DNA of 64,000 nucleotides from Chryseobacterium nakagawai (GCF_900637665.1 NZ_LR134386.1:806001-870000); one strand, 5' to 3'. Shown: positions 1-9,252, numbered from the stretch's first letter. The notes: a model not told the origin generated them from the sequence alone. Made by a program: numbers and translations.

Positions 1-51
1 TTTCATGTATTTATCTTTTTTAATTAAAAAAATACGGTGCAATATTAACGC

Positions 52-81
52 CAAACCACACAAAACATTTTGTGTGGTTTG
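52..81. terminator. Bidirectional hairpin terminator
   Basis: A perfect 14-bp inverted repeat (left arm CAAACCACACAAAA) with a 2-nt centre lies just downstream of the minus-strand nucleotidyltransferase stop. The run of A and T pairs near the loop fits a bidirectional intrinsic terminator. The T-tract on the minus strand is weak, so the role is inferred from position. Confidence 0.6.
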
Positions 82-118
82 ACTTTATCTTATATGAATT
101 AAAGAGTTCTGATCTTAA

Positions 119-1135
119 TTATTTAGAAAGGAAATCTAAAACAGAGTAATCTCCTAAAGAAATTTCTCTAGCTACTCCTACATACTGAGCAGAGTTACCA
201 ATCATAGAATTGGAAAGGTTTCCATGGTTGATTTTTGTGTTTTCCTGAATCAAAGAGTTTTCAATATTAGAATTGACAATAACTGTATTATTTCCTAATG
301 AAACTCCAGGTCCTACTTTAGAATTAGAAATCTTTACATTTTCTCCAATAAAGCATGGTGGAATAATTAATGAGTTTTCAATCACTGCAGAAGCAGGATG
401 ATGACTCATTTCCTCTCTTTCATATTCAAGGATTTTGCTGTTGGTTTCTACTGTAGCATTTTTGTTACCGCAGTCCATCCAGTCATTTACTTTACCCAAA
501 GTGAATTTAGCGCCCTTAGCTCTAAGGTTCTCCAAGGCCATAGTCAGCTGATATTCTCCACCGTTTTTAATATCATTGTCCATGATATAGTTGATTTCAT
601 CCATTAGCTTTTCAGCACTGTTGAAATAGTAGATTCCGATAATGGCAAGATCAGAGACAAATGTCTGTGGCTTTTCTACGAAGTCTGTAATGAAACCATA
701 GTTGTCTAACTTTACAACTCCAAAAGCAGATGGATCTTCTACACTTTTTACCCAGATTACTCCATCTGAGTTTTTATCCAGCTGGAAGTCTGCACGGAAA
801 AGAGTATCAGCGAAAGCAATGACAACATCTCCTGTCATTGACTGTTCTGCACATTTAATGGCATGGGCTGTTCCAAGGGGATCATTTTGATAATATAAAC
901 TTCCTTTTGCTCCCAGTTTTTCAGCAATCTGAAGAAGAGATCTTTCAATCTCAGGACCAAAGTCTCCAATGATAAAAGCTACTTCTTCAATTTTTTCTCC
1001 TGCGACTTTAGCAATATCTTCCACCAATCTCTGTACGATAGGTTTTCCTGCGATCGGAATAAGTGGTTTTGGAACTGTTAGTGTATGCGGACGTAATCTG
1101 GAACCACGTCCAGCCATTGGAACAATAATTTTCAT
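119..1135 (-). CDS. Sugar-phosphate nucleotidyltransferase (NDP-sugar pyrophosphorylase)
   Basis: Transfers an NMP group from NTP to a sugar 1-phosphate to make an activated NDP-sugar in the cytoplasm. The N-terminus has the family signature GRGSRLRP with the downstream KPL (about residues 9-25), where nucleotide and phosphate bind. The central region has the nucleotidyltransferase fold. From about residue 245 the chain has hexapeptide-like repeats typical of a left-handed beta-helix, as in the two-domain glucose-1-phosphate thymidylyl/uridylyltransferases. At 338 aa it has normal length for that architecture. The ATG start sits directly before the MKIIVPMAG core. A flippase gene lies 150 bp upstream on the same strand, which suggests surface-polysaccharide work. 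The exact sugar and base cannot be read from the sequence. Confidence 0.85.
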   Translation of the reverse strand: MKIIVPMAGRGSRLRPHTLTVPKPLIPIAGKPIVQRLVEDIAKVAGEKIEEVAFIIGDFGPEIERSLLQIAEKLGAKGSLYYQNDPLGTAHAIKCAEQSMTGDVVIAFADTLFRADFQLDKNSDGVIWVKSVEDPSAFGVVKLDNYGFITDFVEKPQTFVSDLAIIGIYYFNSAEKLMDEINYIMDNDIKNGGEYQLTMALENLRAKGAKFTLGKVNDWMDCGNKNATVETNSKILEYEREEMSHHPASAVIENSLIIPPCFIGENVKISNSKVGPGVSLGNNTVIVNSNIENSLIQENTKINHGNLSNSMIGNSAQYVGVAREISLGDYSVLDFLSK

Positions 1136-1285
1136 AGATGATATAACGATGTTTTTTGTTTAAATGTAGTGTATTTTAAGCTAACATAAGATAATTAAAA
1201 CATTTTAGAAATGTAATACTTATCATGTTCAGCCACTCTGTTTAGTTTTTTAAAGCTTAATAGTCATCAAAAGAGAGACCAAAGT

Positions 1286-2713
1286 TTAATTCTTCCTGAT
1301 TCTTGATAAAATCATATTTTTCTCAGAATAGAGCAAAATTCCTAAGAAGATTAAGAATAATAAATTACTTGTTACAATATTATAGTTAAGATATTTTACA
1401 ATGATAAAACTGAAAACTCCAAGTAGGAGTAAGAAGAAACTCATCTTCTTCATTCTATAAGGAATTGGATAATACTTTTGTCCTAACAGGTATGACACAA
1501 TCATCATGATTGCGTATGCCCCGAATGTTGCCCAAGCAGAACCAATCATACTGTGATAATAGGATAAAGCTAAGTAGTTTAAAACAATATTAATACCTGC
1601 TCCAATCCATGAGATTATGGTTCCAACACTCGTTCTGTCTGTTACTTTATACCAGGTGGAAAAGTTATAATATATTCCGAAGCAAAGGTTAGCTACTACA
1701 ATAACTGGGATAATGTCTATCGCAATCCAATAAGATTTATTAGGAATAAAAACACTCTTTAACCATGAAATATTGGCGATGATTCCCAGAGCTACAGCAC
1801 AGGCAAAAAAAGCAAAGTATTCTGCTACTTTAGCATAGGTCTTTTTAGCATCCCCTTTATCCATTTGCTTAAAAAAGAATGGCTCAATACCCATTCGGTA
1901 AGCCGTAACAAATAAAGTCATCAGGACGGCCAGTTTATAACAGCCTCCGTAAGCACCGGCTTCCTCATCCGAAATATGATTTCTCTGTATAGATTTATCA
2001 AAGTTTTCATTCACCATAAAAGCAAGACCTGCCAGCATCAATGGAAATGAATACTTAATCATACGCTTAAATAAAGAGGTGATGAATTGGAATCTTACTT
2101 TTAATATAATAGGAAGTAACAAGAGGAAACCTAAAGCACTTCCTGCCAGATTACTGAAGAAAGGATAATCTACATTTTGATTTAGACCAAAACCTTTTGA
2201 TACACTTTCCGGAATCCAAAAGAATAGAGCTGCTGTAAAAACTGCCTGAAATATGGACTGAAAGATTCTTACTGCTGAATATTTGATAGGCTTATTGTGG
2301 AAACGCAGCCATGCAAAAGGAATCACCAATAGATTGTCAAAAAAAGCAATTAATGCAAACCATTTAATATATTGAGGATTATCATGATATCCTAAATAAT
2401 CGGCAATAGGTTGATTGAATAAATAGCATAATGCCAGGAATAGGGTAGAGGTTGAAAATAAAAACCAGAATGAAGTATTGAAGGTTTTTTTCTCATTATC
2501 ATCTTCCGCAGAGAATCGAAAATAGGCTGTTTCAAAACCAAATGAAAGAATAATGTTTACAAATGAAATCCACGCATAAAGCTGTGTGAAAATTGCAAAA
2601 CCTTCATTGGGAATTTTATAGATCAACAGTGGATTAAGGATGAATAAAATAATTCTTGGCGCGATGGCCCCCACTCCATAAATAATTGTCTGCCCTAATA
2701 ATTTCTTATACAA
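1286..2713 (-). CDS. Polysaccharide flippase / MATE-like exporter, 12+ TM
   Basis: Integral membrane protein of 475 aa with about 12-14 hydrophobic segments spread over its whole length, in the style of Wzx/RfbX polysaccharide exporters. These flip lipid-linked sugar units across the inner membrane. The N-terminal region begins LLGQTIIYGVGAIAPRII, a common start for flavobacterial oligosaccharide flippases. The only sensible start is TTG at 2713. It is supported by a TACATTTG -7 element on the minus strand about 17 nt before it. The neighbouring nucleotidyltransferase supports envelope glycan synthesis. No other glycan genes are in view, so the exported product is unknown. Confidence 0.8.
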   Translation of the reverse strand: MYKKLLGQTIIYGVGAIAPRIILFILNPLLIYKIPNEGFAIFTQLYAWISFVNIILSFGFETAYFRFSAEDDNEKKTFNTSFWFLFSTSTLFLALCYLFNQPIADYLGYHDNPQYIKWFALIAFFDNLLVIPFAWLRFHNKPIKYSAVRIFQSIFQAVFTAALFFWIPESVSKGFGLNQNVDYPFFSNLAGSALGFLLLLPIILKVRFQFITSLFKRMIKYSFPLMLAGLAFMVNENFDKSIQRNHISDEEAGAYGGCYKLAVLMTLFVTAYRMGIEPFFFKQMDKGDAKKTYAKVAEYFAFFACAVALGIIANISWLKSVFIPNKSYWIAIDIIPVIVVANLCFGIYYNFSTWYKVTDRTSVGTIISWIGAGINIVLNYLALSYYHSMIGSAWATFGAYAIMMIVSYLLGQKYYPIPYRMKKMSFFLLLLGVFSFIIVKYLNYNIVTSNLLFLIFLGILLYSEKNMILSRIRKN

Positions 2714-2729
2714 TTCGAAAAATTTTATG

Positions 2730-2737
2730 CAAATGTA
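2730..2737 (-). promoter_or_regulatory. Predicted -7 element of the flippase gene
   Basis: Read on the minus strand this is TACATTTG, an exact match to the Bacteroidota -7 consensus TAnnTTTG. It leaves a leader of only about ten bases before the TTG start at 2713, which supports that start. No clear -33 TTTG was seen. Confidence 0.45.
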
Positions 2738-2790
2738 AATATTTAGAAATTGATTTATTACGAGTGATATAAAAATTCATTCATAAACCT

Positions 2791-2798
2791 TAATTTTG
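2791..2798 (+). promoter_or_regulatory. Predicted -7 element of the dihydroorotase gene
   Basis: TAATTTTG matches TAnnTTTG exactly. It implies a leader of roughly 110 nt before the ATG at 2918. No matching -33 TTTG was found at the usual distance, so this is tentative. Confidence 0.35.
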
Positions 2799-2917
2799 CT
2801 TTTTAGAGAAGTTAAAAGCAAGATGTTATCAATCTAAGGATTGTGCTTATTCATCATACTTAATTGTTAACTCTTCCATTTTAACCTCTATTTCTAATCT
2901 AATTTCTAAAAAGTAAA

Positions 2918-4255
2918 ATGAAGACCCTAATCAAAAATGTAAATATCGTAAACGAAGGTAAAACCTTTGAAAGTGATATCTTAATAGAAAATGACTTAAT
3001 TTCTAAAATAGCTTTCGGTATTTCTGACGAGGCAGATCATGTTATTGATGGATCAGGAAAATATCTTCTTCCAGGTGTGATTGATGATCAGGTACATTTC
3101 CGTGACCCTGGCCTAACTCACAAAGGAGATATTGAAACGGAATCAAGAGCCGCAATTGCTGGCGGAGTGACCAGTTTTATTGACCAGCCAAATACGGTTC
3201 CCAATGCTGTTACTCAGGAATTATTAGCGGATAAATATGAAATAGCTTCTCAGAAGGCCTATGCCAATTATGGTTTTATGATGGGAGGAACAAATGATAA
3301 CCTTGAGGAAGTTTTAAAAACAAATCCAAGAAATGTTCCGGGTATCAAATTATTTTTAGGGTCATCTACAGGAAACATGCTGGTTGATAATCCAGAAACA
3401 TTGGAAAATATTTTCAGTAATACAACCATGCTGATCGCTGTTCACTGTGAAGATGAGGCTACCATCAGAGCTAATACTCAACAATATATGGATGAATATG
3501 GAGAGGATATTCCGGTGAAGTTCCATCACTTGATCAGAAGTGAAGAGGCTTGCTATAAATCTTCTTCAAAAGCAATTGAACTGGCGCAGAAAACAGGAGC
3601 AAGACTTCACGTTTTTCACCTTTCTACAGCTAAAGAAATGGAATTATTCAGAAATGATATTCCACTAAAAGATAAAAAGATTACTGCTGAGGTATGTGTT
3701 CACCACCTTACCTTTACGAATGAGGACTATGAAACAAAAGGAGGTCTCATCAAGTGGAATCCGGCAGTAAAAACACAAAAGGATAAAGATGCTCTTTGGG
3801 AAGCATTGCTGGATGGCAGAATTGATGTGATTGCAACGGACCATGCACCTCATACCGCAGAAGAAAAGGATAATGTGTATACAAAATGCCCGTCGGGAGC
3901 ACCATTGGTTCAGCATTCATTAGTTGTGATGCTGGAAAACTATAAAAACGGTAAAATCTCCCTAGAGAAAATTGTTGAAAAAATGAGCCACAACCCTGCA
4001 ATTCTTTTCAGAGTGGAAAAGAGAGGTTTTGTAAAAGAAGGATATAAAGCGGATCTTGTTTTGGTAGATTTAAATGAAGACTGGACGGTATCCAAAGATA
4101 ACTTATTATACAAATGCGGTTGGAGTCCTCTTGAAGGAATGAACTTTCACTCTAAAGTTACCCACACTTTTGTCAATGGAAACCTGGTATATGATAATGG
4201 AAAAATTGCTGAAGAGAAATTTGGGGAGAGACTACTTTTCGAGGTGAAAGAATAA
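2918..4255 (+). CDS. pyrC: Dihydroorotase
   Basis: Cyclises N-carbamoyl-aspartate to dihydroorotate in de novo pyrimidine synthesis in the cytoplasm. It is a member of the amidohydrolase TIM-barrel family. Metal-binding motif VHFRDPG lies at about residues 59-65. A lysine in GIKLFLG near residue 145 fits the carboxylated bridging lysine. Further His ligands lie in AVHCEDE and LHVFHLS, and the catalytic Asp lies in ATDHAPHT near residue 308. At 445 aa it fits the long (class I) dihydroorotases. Allantoinase and hydantoinase are close relatives, but the HFRDPG and DHAPHT pair favours dihydroorotase. It is a single gene between a divergent flippase and a convergent GH92 gene, closed by a hairpin terminator. 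Confidence 0.85.
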   Translation: MKTLIKNVNIVNEGKTFESDILIENDLISKIAFGISDEADHVIDGSGKYLLPGVIDDQVHFRDPGLTHKGDIETESRAAIAGGVTSFIDQPNTVPNAVTQELLADKYEIASQKAYANYGFMMGGTNDNLEEVLKTNPRNVPGIKLFLGSSTGNMLVDNPETLENIFSNTTMLIAVHCEDEATIRANTQQYMDEYGEDIPVKFHHLIRSEEACYKSSSKAIELAQKTGARLHVFHLSTAKEMELFRNDIPLKDKKITAEVCVHHLTFTNEDYETKGGLIKWNPAVKTQKDKDALWEALLDGRIDVIATDHAPHTAEEKDNVYTKCPSGAPLVQHSLVVMLENYKNGKISLEKIVEKMSHNPAILFRVEKRGFVKEGYKADLVLVDLNEDWTVSKDNLLYKCGWSPLEGMNFHSKVTHTFVNGNLVYDNGKIAEEKFGERLLFEVKE

Positions 4256-4281
4256 TAAAAGTTATTATAACAATTCAATAG

Positions 4282-4334
4282 AAGCGGGCTTTAGCCCGCT
4301 TTTTAATTTCAAAAATTCCATTGGCTTTAGCCAA
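4282..4334. repeat. Two palindromes with the same GGCTTTAGCC core; first is a terminator
   Basis: The first hairpin (4282-4301) has arms AAGCGGGC and GCCCGCTT around TTTA and is followed by a T-run, so it can end dihydroorotase transcripts. The second (4321-4334) is TTGGC-TTTA-GCCAA and ends four bases before the GH92 stop. Both share the ten-base core GGCTTTAGCC. Two similar palindromes 20 bp apart resemble a paired REP unit as well as a bidirectional terminator. Confidence 0.6.
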
Positions 4335-4337
4335 AAC

Positions 4338-6635
4338 CTATTTTTTAGCTTTATTACCCATATAAAAAGTAAGTTTTCCTCCATTCATAATGTCAGAATG
4401 CTTTAATGTAAAATTTTTAACCTCTTTTCCGTTTAAAAGAAGCTTTTGTACGTATACATTTTGTGGGCTTTGATTGATGGCTTTAATTTCAAAAATTTTT
4501 CCGTTTTCTAAATTTAAAACAGCATTGTCAATGGCCGGACTTCCTATTGAATAGTTTTCTGAACCGGGAGCTACAGGATAAAATCCTAATGAACTTAGAA
4601 TATACCACGCACTCATTTGTCCTGTATCATCATTTCCTCCTAATCCGTCCGGGGTTGCTTTATATTGCATTTCAAGAATGTGACGGATCTGTGATTGGGT
4701 TTTCCAAGGCTGCCCCGCCCAGTTATAGAGATAAGCAACATGATGTGCCGGTTCGTTTCCGTGAACATATCCACCGATAATTCCTTCTCTGGTAATATCT
4801 TCAGTATCTGCGAAAAATTCATCGGGTAGGTGCATTGAAAACAGTTCATCCAGCTTTGATGCAAATTTCTTTTTTCCACCCATCATTGTGATCAGCTCAT
4901 CTGGGCTTTGCGGAACAAAGAAACTATAGTTCCATGAGTTTCCTTCAATGAATCCCTGTCCGTGGGTACTTAATACATCAAAATCTTTTTTAAAACTTCC
5001 ATCAGCAAGGCGCGGACGCATAAATCCGATGGTTTTGTCAAAATTATTCTTCCAATTTTGAGAACGTTTGATGAATTGATTATAGATTTCTGTCTCTCCT
5101 AAATATTTAGCCAGCTGAGCAATGGCCCAGTCATCATAAGCATATTCCAGAGTATTTGAAACTGAAGTTCCGTTTTTTTCAGCAGGAATATATCCTAGAT
5201 CAATATATTGACCAATCCCTTCATAGTCTCTTTTGTTGGCTGTTTCTACACATGCTTTCAGGGCTTCTTTAGCATCACCATTATAATTTCCTTTGATAAT
5301 AGCATCGGCAACAACACTTACGCTGTGATAACCGCTCATACACCAGTTATCATTGGCATAATGTGACCATATGGGTAACATTTTCATTGAAAACTGATTA
5401 TAATGAGCCATCATTGATCTCACCATATCATTATTACGTTTAGGTTGAATAATATTAAAGAAAGGATGAAGAGCCCGATACGTATCCCATAAAGAGAAGG
5501 TAGTATAGTTGATGAAATTTTCTGCTTTGTGAATATTTTGATCCAATCCTTTGTATTCTCCGTTTACATCCATATAAACTGTGGGGTTAATGAATGTATG
5601 ATACATCGCAGTATAAAAATTGGTCTTTTGGGTTTCAGAACCTTCAATAACAATTTTATTTAATTCCTTGTCCCAATCTCTTTGGGCATTTGCCTTAACC
5701 TGATCGAACGTTAAATTTCCTGCTTCTTTCTCAAGATTTTCCAAAGCATTAGCTTGGCTTACAGGAGAAATTGCAAGTTTGATCTCAATAGATTCGCCTT
5801 CATTCGTGTCAAAATCAAAATACATTTTTAAATTTTTTCCAGCGATTTCCGGGAAGTTTTTTGTTTGATCGAACTTTCTCCAAAATCCTTTGTAAATCTG
5901 CTTTTCATCATAATTTTTCTGACCGTAGGATTTGAAAGGTTTTGAAAATGTCATCGCAAAATAAACCGTTCTTGTTCTTGCCCAGCCATTGGTTTGCCTA
6001 TATCCTGTAATGGTGTTACCATCTTCTTTGCGGACATAGGTCCAGACATTTTTTCCGTCATAGTTATAGATGCCTGCCATCAGATCTAAAATAATATGAG
6101 CCTGATCAGATTTGGGAAAAGTATAACGATGGACTCCCACCCTTGGAGTAGCGGTTAATTCTGCAAGGATATTATAATCATCAAGCTTAACCTGATAATA
6201 TCCTGCAGCGGCCTTTTCGTTCTGATGTGAAAATCTGCTTCTGTATCCGTTTTCAGGATGTGTAGCCGTTCCCGGATTAAGCTGAAGCTTCCCAACAGTA
6301 GGCATTATCAAAAAATCTCCAAGGTCAGAATGCCCCGTGCCACTGAAATGAGTAGAGCTGAAGCCTGTAATGGTTTTGTCTTCATAACGATAGCCTGCGC
6401 AATATTTATAAACTTCACCATTGTATTTTCCGTTAAGTTCATAGGAAATGCTGTCAGTTTCCGGACTTAATTGTATGGCTCCAAAAGGAACAGTAGCTCC
6501 GGGATAGGTATGCCCCATTTTTTCAGTTCCGATGAGTGGATTTACATATTGATATAATCTTTCAAATTTTTGAGCTTTAACGTAAAGACTTAAAAATAAT
6601 AGAAACAGAAAAACAATGGGTGTGTGATTTTTCAT
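4338..6635 (-). CDS. GH92 family glycosidase (alpha-mannosidase type), secreted
   Basis: Exported glycoside hydrolase of family 92, whose characterised members are calcium-dependent exo-alpha-mannosidases acting on glycoprotein N-glycans or mannans. The start chosen is the ATG at 6635, giving about 765 aa and a signal peptide (MKNHTPIVFLFLLFLSLY, cleaved near VKAQ). Family features include YVNPLIGT near the N-terminus, SLWDTYRALHP in the centre, and the C-terminal GNDDTGQMSAWY block. The last carries acidic residues typical of the active site. It stands alone, 70 bp from the response regulator upstream. Linkage specificity (1,2-, 1,3- or 1,6-mannoside) cannot be judged from sequence. Confidence 0.88.
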   Translation of the reverse strand: MKNHTPIVFLFLLFLSLYVKAQKFERLYQYVNPLIGTEKMGHTYPGATVPFGAIQLSPETDSISYELNGKYNGEVYKYCAGYRYEDKTITGFSSTHFSGTGHSDLGDFLIMPTVGKLQLNPGTATHPENGYRSRFSHQNEKAAAGYYQVKLDDYNILAELTATPRVGVHRYTFPKSDQAHIILDLMAGIYNYDGKNVWTYVRKEDGNTITGYRQTNGWARTRTVYFAMTFSKPFKSYGQKNYDEKQIYKGFWRKFDQTKNFPEIAGKNLKMYFDFDTNEGESIEIKLAISPVSQANALENLEKEAGNLTFDQVKANAQRDWDKELNKIVIEGSETQKTNFYTAMYHTFINPTVYMDVNGEYKGLDQNIHKAENFINYTTFSLWDTYRALHPFFNIIQPKRNNDMVRSMMAHYNQFSMKMLPIWSHYANDNWCMSGYHSVSVVADAIIKGNYNGDAKEALKACVETANKRDYEGIGQYIDLGYIPAEKNGTSVSNTLEYAYDDWAIAQLAKYLGETEIYNQFIKRSQNWKNNFDKTIGFMRPRLADGSFKKDFDVLSTHGQGFIEGNSWNYSFFVPQSPDELITMMGGKKKFASKLDELFSMHLPDEFFADTEDITREGIIGGYVHGNEPAHHVAYLYNWAGQPWKTQSQIRHILEMQYKATPDGLGGNDDTGQMSAWYILSSLGFYPVAPGSENYSIGSPAIDNAVLNLENGKIFEIKAINQSPQNVYVQKLLLNGKEVKNFTLKHSDIMNGGKLTFYMGNKAKK

Positions 6636-6705
6636 TAATAACAAATTTTCAAAGGTTAAAATTAATTAAAATCATCATTTGCTGTTTTACTTTATAAGAA
6701 TTCGT

Positions 6706-7395
6706 TCAATATTTATTTTTTTCGGAAAAACGGAACCCTATTCCGTGTAGGTTTTCAATTAAAATATCCTGTTCCTCAGCCAGTACTTTTCGCAACCTGG
6801 AAATAAATACATCCAGGCTTCTCCCCATGAAATAATCATCATCTCCCCAGATGGCCTTTAGGATATCCTGTCTTTTCACAACGGTATTTTTGTGATTGAG
6901 AAAATAATGAAGAAGTTCAGACTCTCTTTGAGTAAGAGTGATGTTGTTTTCTATGCCTTGCAGAGTATAGTTTTGAGGATCAAAATCATATTTCCCGACT
7001 TTGTATTTTACAGGAGTGGGATTGGTTTTCTTTGTACGTTTCAGGAAAACTTCTATTTTCAGCATCAGTTCTTCAATACTGAATGGTTTTACCAGATAAT
7101 CATCGGCTCCTATTTTTAACCCTTTGATTCTGTCTTCCTTTAAAGCTTTTGCAGAAATAAAAATAATCGGGATCTCAGAGTTTTTACTGCGAATCTGCTG
7201 GGCTACTTCAAATCCGTTCATGCCAGGCATCATAATATCCAGCAGACAAATATCATAATCCTTACTGTTAAATGCTTCCAATGCAGATTCTCCATCCGAA
7301 TAACAGCTGATATCATAATAACTTTCTAAGCTGTCTTCAACCAGAAATGCTATTGTTTTGTCGTCTTCGGCATATAAAATTTTAGATTTCTCCAT
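6706..7395 (-). CDS. OmpR/PhoB-family response regulator (system 1)
   Basis: Cytoplasmic DNA-binding response regulator of 229 aa. The receiver domain (1-115) has acidic residues in YAEDD, phosphoacceptor Asp53 in LLDIMMPG and the conserved Lys103 in LVKPF. The C-terminal winged helix (about 130-228) contains the recognition helix GRSLDVFISRLRK. These 13 residues are identical in the second OmpR regulator of this window, which implies a similar DNA site. It follows its histidine kinase gene by 12 nt in one operon. Phased TTAAC boxes lie in the divergent promoter region upstream of the kinase, so autoregulation is likely. Confidence 0.92.
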   Translation of the reverse strand: MEKSKILYAEDDKTIAFLVEDSLESYYDISCYSDGESALEAFNSKDYDICLLDIMMPGMNGFEVAQQIRSKNSEIPIIFISAKALKEDRIKGLKIGADDYLVKPFSIEELMLKIEVFLKRTKKTNPTPVKYKVGKYDFDPQNYTLQGIENNITLTQRESELLHYFLNHKNTVVKRQDILKAIWGDDDYFMGRSLDVFISRLRKVLAEEQDILIENLHGIGFRFSEKNKY

Positions 7396-7407
7396 ACTTA
7401 CACATGA

Positions 7408-8661
7408 TTAAATTGAAAACGGAAAAATGAGAGTGGTGGTAATTCCTTTGTCTTCATTATTCTCTACAGAAATTTTCCAGAGATGCTGCTGCACTACTTT
7501 CTTCACATAAAATAGTCCCAGCCCAAAACCGTTTACCTCCTCACTTCTTTTGGTAGGTACCCTATAAAATTTTTCAAAAATATGAGGAATATTTTTAGCA
7601 GGAATACCCAATCCGTTGTCTTTAAACTTTAAATATAAACCTTTTGAATCTTTATAGGATGAAATGTTAATAACCGGTTTTGTTTCACAATACTTAATGG
7701 AGTTGTCTAAAATATTATAAATGATATTGGTAAAGTGAAATTCATCAGCCATTATTGACGTGCTGTTTTCAATATCTATCTCGATGCTGAGGTCTGCGTT
7801 TTTATGCTGTATGGTATCTGCAATTTCCTGAATAAAAGGAAGCATGATAATTTTTTGAGGCTTTAATGACAAGCCGGAAGCATCGTTCTTTGCAATATTC
7901 AGTATTTTTTCAATATGACTATTAAGCTTATGGCTTTGATTGATAATAATGGATGTGTAGGTCTGTAGTTTAGCGTTTTCCTGCACCAGATCCTGCTTAT
8001 TGAGAGCTTCGGATGCTAAAAGTATGGAAGATAAAGGTGTTTTGAACTCATGCGTCATATTGTTGATGAAATCCCGCTGCAGTTCCGAAAATTTCTTTTG
8101 TTGAATAATGGTATAGATAGAATAAACATACACCAAAAGAATAATAATAAGAGCAAACGTGAGCAGATACCAGAATCTTAATGAGCTGATAAGATAAGTT
8201 GTTTTATCAGGAAAACGGATTGAAAAGTAATAGGTAAGGTTTTTGTGCTTGGGGAAATTAATCACTTTGTTACTTGGGCTTTCCTGATGAGAAGTCATAA
8301 ACTTTCCGTACACCATTTTATCACTATGGCAGTTATATAATGCATATACATAATCTGTATTGACCTGGAAGCGGGTGAATTCTGTTTTCAGATAATATTC
8401 AAGAACTATGGGATGAAATTCATTATTAATATTAACTACATAATAGTCATTGGCGATATTCTGAACAGGGTTTTCCGTATAGGAAGTTTTTCCGCCGGAT
8501 AATTTCTCCGCAACTTCCATTAAGGCAATATTTACCTTTTGATTAAACTTTTTATCCTCAAGATTATAAGCCTGGCGCGTCCACATCAGTTGAGCTATTA
8601 AAATTCCGATAATAGCGATGAACCCCAGCGTTATGATGATATTGAGTTTTTTTATTTTCAT
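7408..8661 (-). CDS. Sensor histidine kinase (partner of system 1)
   Basis: Inner-membrane sensor kinase of 417 aa when started at the ATG at 8661; the longer reading frame would need TTG. One TM segment lies at about residues 8-28 and another near 165-185. They enclose a periplasmic sensor of about 135 aa with no recognised domain. The dimerisation and phosphoacceptor box is MTHEFKTPLSS. The ATPase domain has GLGIPAKNIPHIFEKFYR and GFGLGLFYVKK motifs. It phosphorylates the adjacent OmpR regulator, and the two are co-transcribed. The signal is unknown. The divergent DUF1573 gene shares the regulatory region. Confidence 0.92.
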   Translation of the reverse strand: MKIKKLNIIITLGFIAIIGILIAQLMWTRQAYNLEDKKFNQKVNIALMEVAEKLSGGKTSYTENPVQNIANDYYVVNINNEFHPIVLEYYLKTEFTRFQVNTDYVYALYNCHSDKMVYGKFMTSHQESPSNKVINFPKHKNLTYYFSIRFPDKTTYLISSLRFWYLLTFALIIILLVYVYSIYTIIQQKKFSELQRDFINNMTHEFKTPLSSILLASEALNKQDLVQENAKLQTYTSIIINQSHKLNSHIEKILNIAKNDASGLSLKPQKIIMLPFIQEIADTIQHKNADLSIEIDIENSTSIMADEFHFTNIIYNILDNSIKYCETKPVINISSYKDSKGLYLKFKDNGLGIPAKNIPHIFEKFYRVPTKRSEEVNGFGLGLFYVKKVVQQHLWKISVENNEDKGITTTLIFPFSI

Positions 8662-8680
8662 TTCCTGAAACAATATTATC

Positions 8681-8688
8681 CAAAAATA
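8681..8688 (-). promoter_or_regulatory. Predicted -7 element of two-component system 1
   Basis: On the minus strand this reads TATTTTTG, matching TAnnTTTG. It lies 19 nt before the chosen kinase ATG at 8661, supporting that start. The TTAAC boxes shared with the divergent gene lie just upstream. Confidence 0.45.
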
Positions 8689-8705
8689 TCTATTTATCTT
8701 TTACC

Positions 8706-8773
8706 ATTAACAACTTGTTAACAAATGTTAGAGAGCAGTTAACAAGTTGTAATCATAGTCTGCTTTACATTTG
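8706..8773 (+). promoter_or_regulatory. Phased TTAAC boxes and -7 element before the DUF1573 gene
   Basis: TTAAC occurs at 8707, 8718 and 8739, with a degenerate TTAGA at 8728, so the spacing is about 11, 10 and 11 bp. This is the face-of-helix pattern usual for OmpR-family regulators. The last box ends 22 bp before TACATTTG (8766-8773), an exact -7 match. Two of the boxes also lie in a perfect 13-bp inverted repeat (8710-8722 and 8738-8750). Binding by a regulator from this window is inferred. Confidence 0.55.
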
Positions 8774-8821
8774 TTACATCGAAAAAAAATAAACTGTTTT
8801 TAAATAATAAAATTTATACTC

Positions 8822-9232
8822 ATGAAAAAACTAAAAATTACCGCTCTTTTGGCTGTGTTAGCATTCTCTTCTTTCTATGCTAAAATGCTTACTGCAGACG
8901 CTCCATCCATTGTAAAAATGGTTGCAGATGCTATTAAATGGAAATCAGAATCTATAGATGTAGGAAATATTCCTCAGGGAAAGCCAAAATTAATCAGATT
9001 TGAATTCACCAATACAAGTTCAAAACCGATCATTATACAAAATGTAGCCCCTTCATGCGGATGTACTACAGCTGATTATACAAAAACTCCTATCCAACCA
9101 GGAAAAAAAGGTTTTGTAGAAGCTAGTTATAACGCCGCGGCAGCAGGTCCATTTATGAAAACTGTAAATGTTACTACAAGTGAGAGTAAAACGCCTAAAA
9201 CACTTTCATTCAAAGGAGTCGTTGCTTCTTAA
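8822..9232 (+). CDS. DUF1573 domain protein, exported
   Basis: Exported protein of 136 aa with an N-terminal signal peptide of about 20 residues and a single immunoglobulin-like DUF1573 domain. This small beta-sandwich of unknown role is very common in Bacteroidota. Typical features are VGNIPQGKPKLIRFEFTNTS, then the cysteine motif SCGCTT near residue 80, then a closing strand with VNVTTSES. It stands alone, divergent from two-component system 1 and ending in a strong terminator. The phased TTAAC boxes upstream make it a candidate target of that system. The biochemical function is not known. Confidence 0.85.
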   Translation: MKKLKITALLAVLAFSSFYAKMLTADAPSIVKMVADAIKWKSESIDVGNIPQGKPKLIRFEFTNTSSKPIIIQNVAPSCGCTTADYTKTPIQPGKKGFVEASYNAAAAGPFMKTVNVTTSESKTPKTLSFKGVVAS

Positions 9233-9252
9233 TAGATCATCTTGAAACAATA

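Noticed and set aside
1..6. A minus-strand ATG-AAA at the very start, perhaps the first codons of a gene leaving the window
   Set aside because: Only six bases are visible, too few to support a gene.
8718..8731. TTAACAAATGTTAG, 13 of 14 bases like the paaK operator, suggesting PaaR control of the DUF1573 promoter
   Set aside because: It is explained by the phased TTAAC boxes and lacks the outer C of the palindrome; probably chance overlap.
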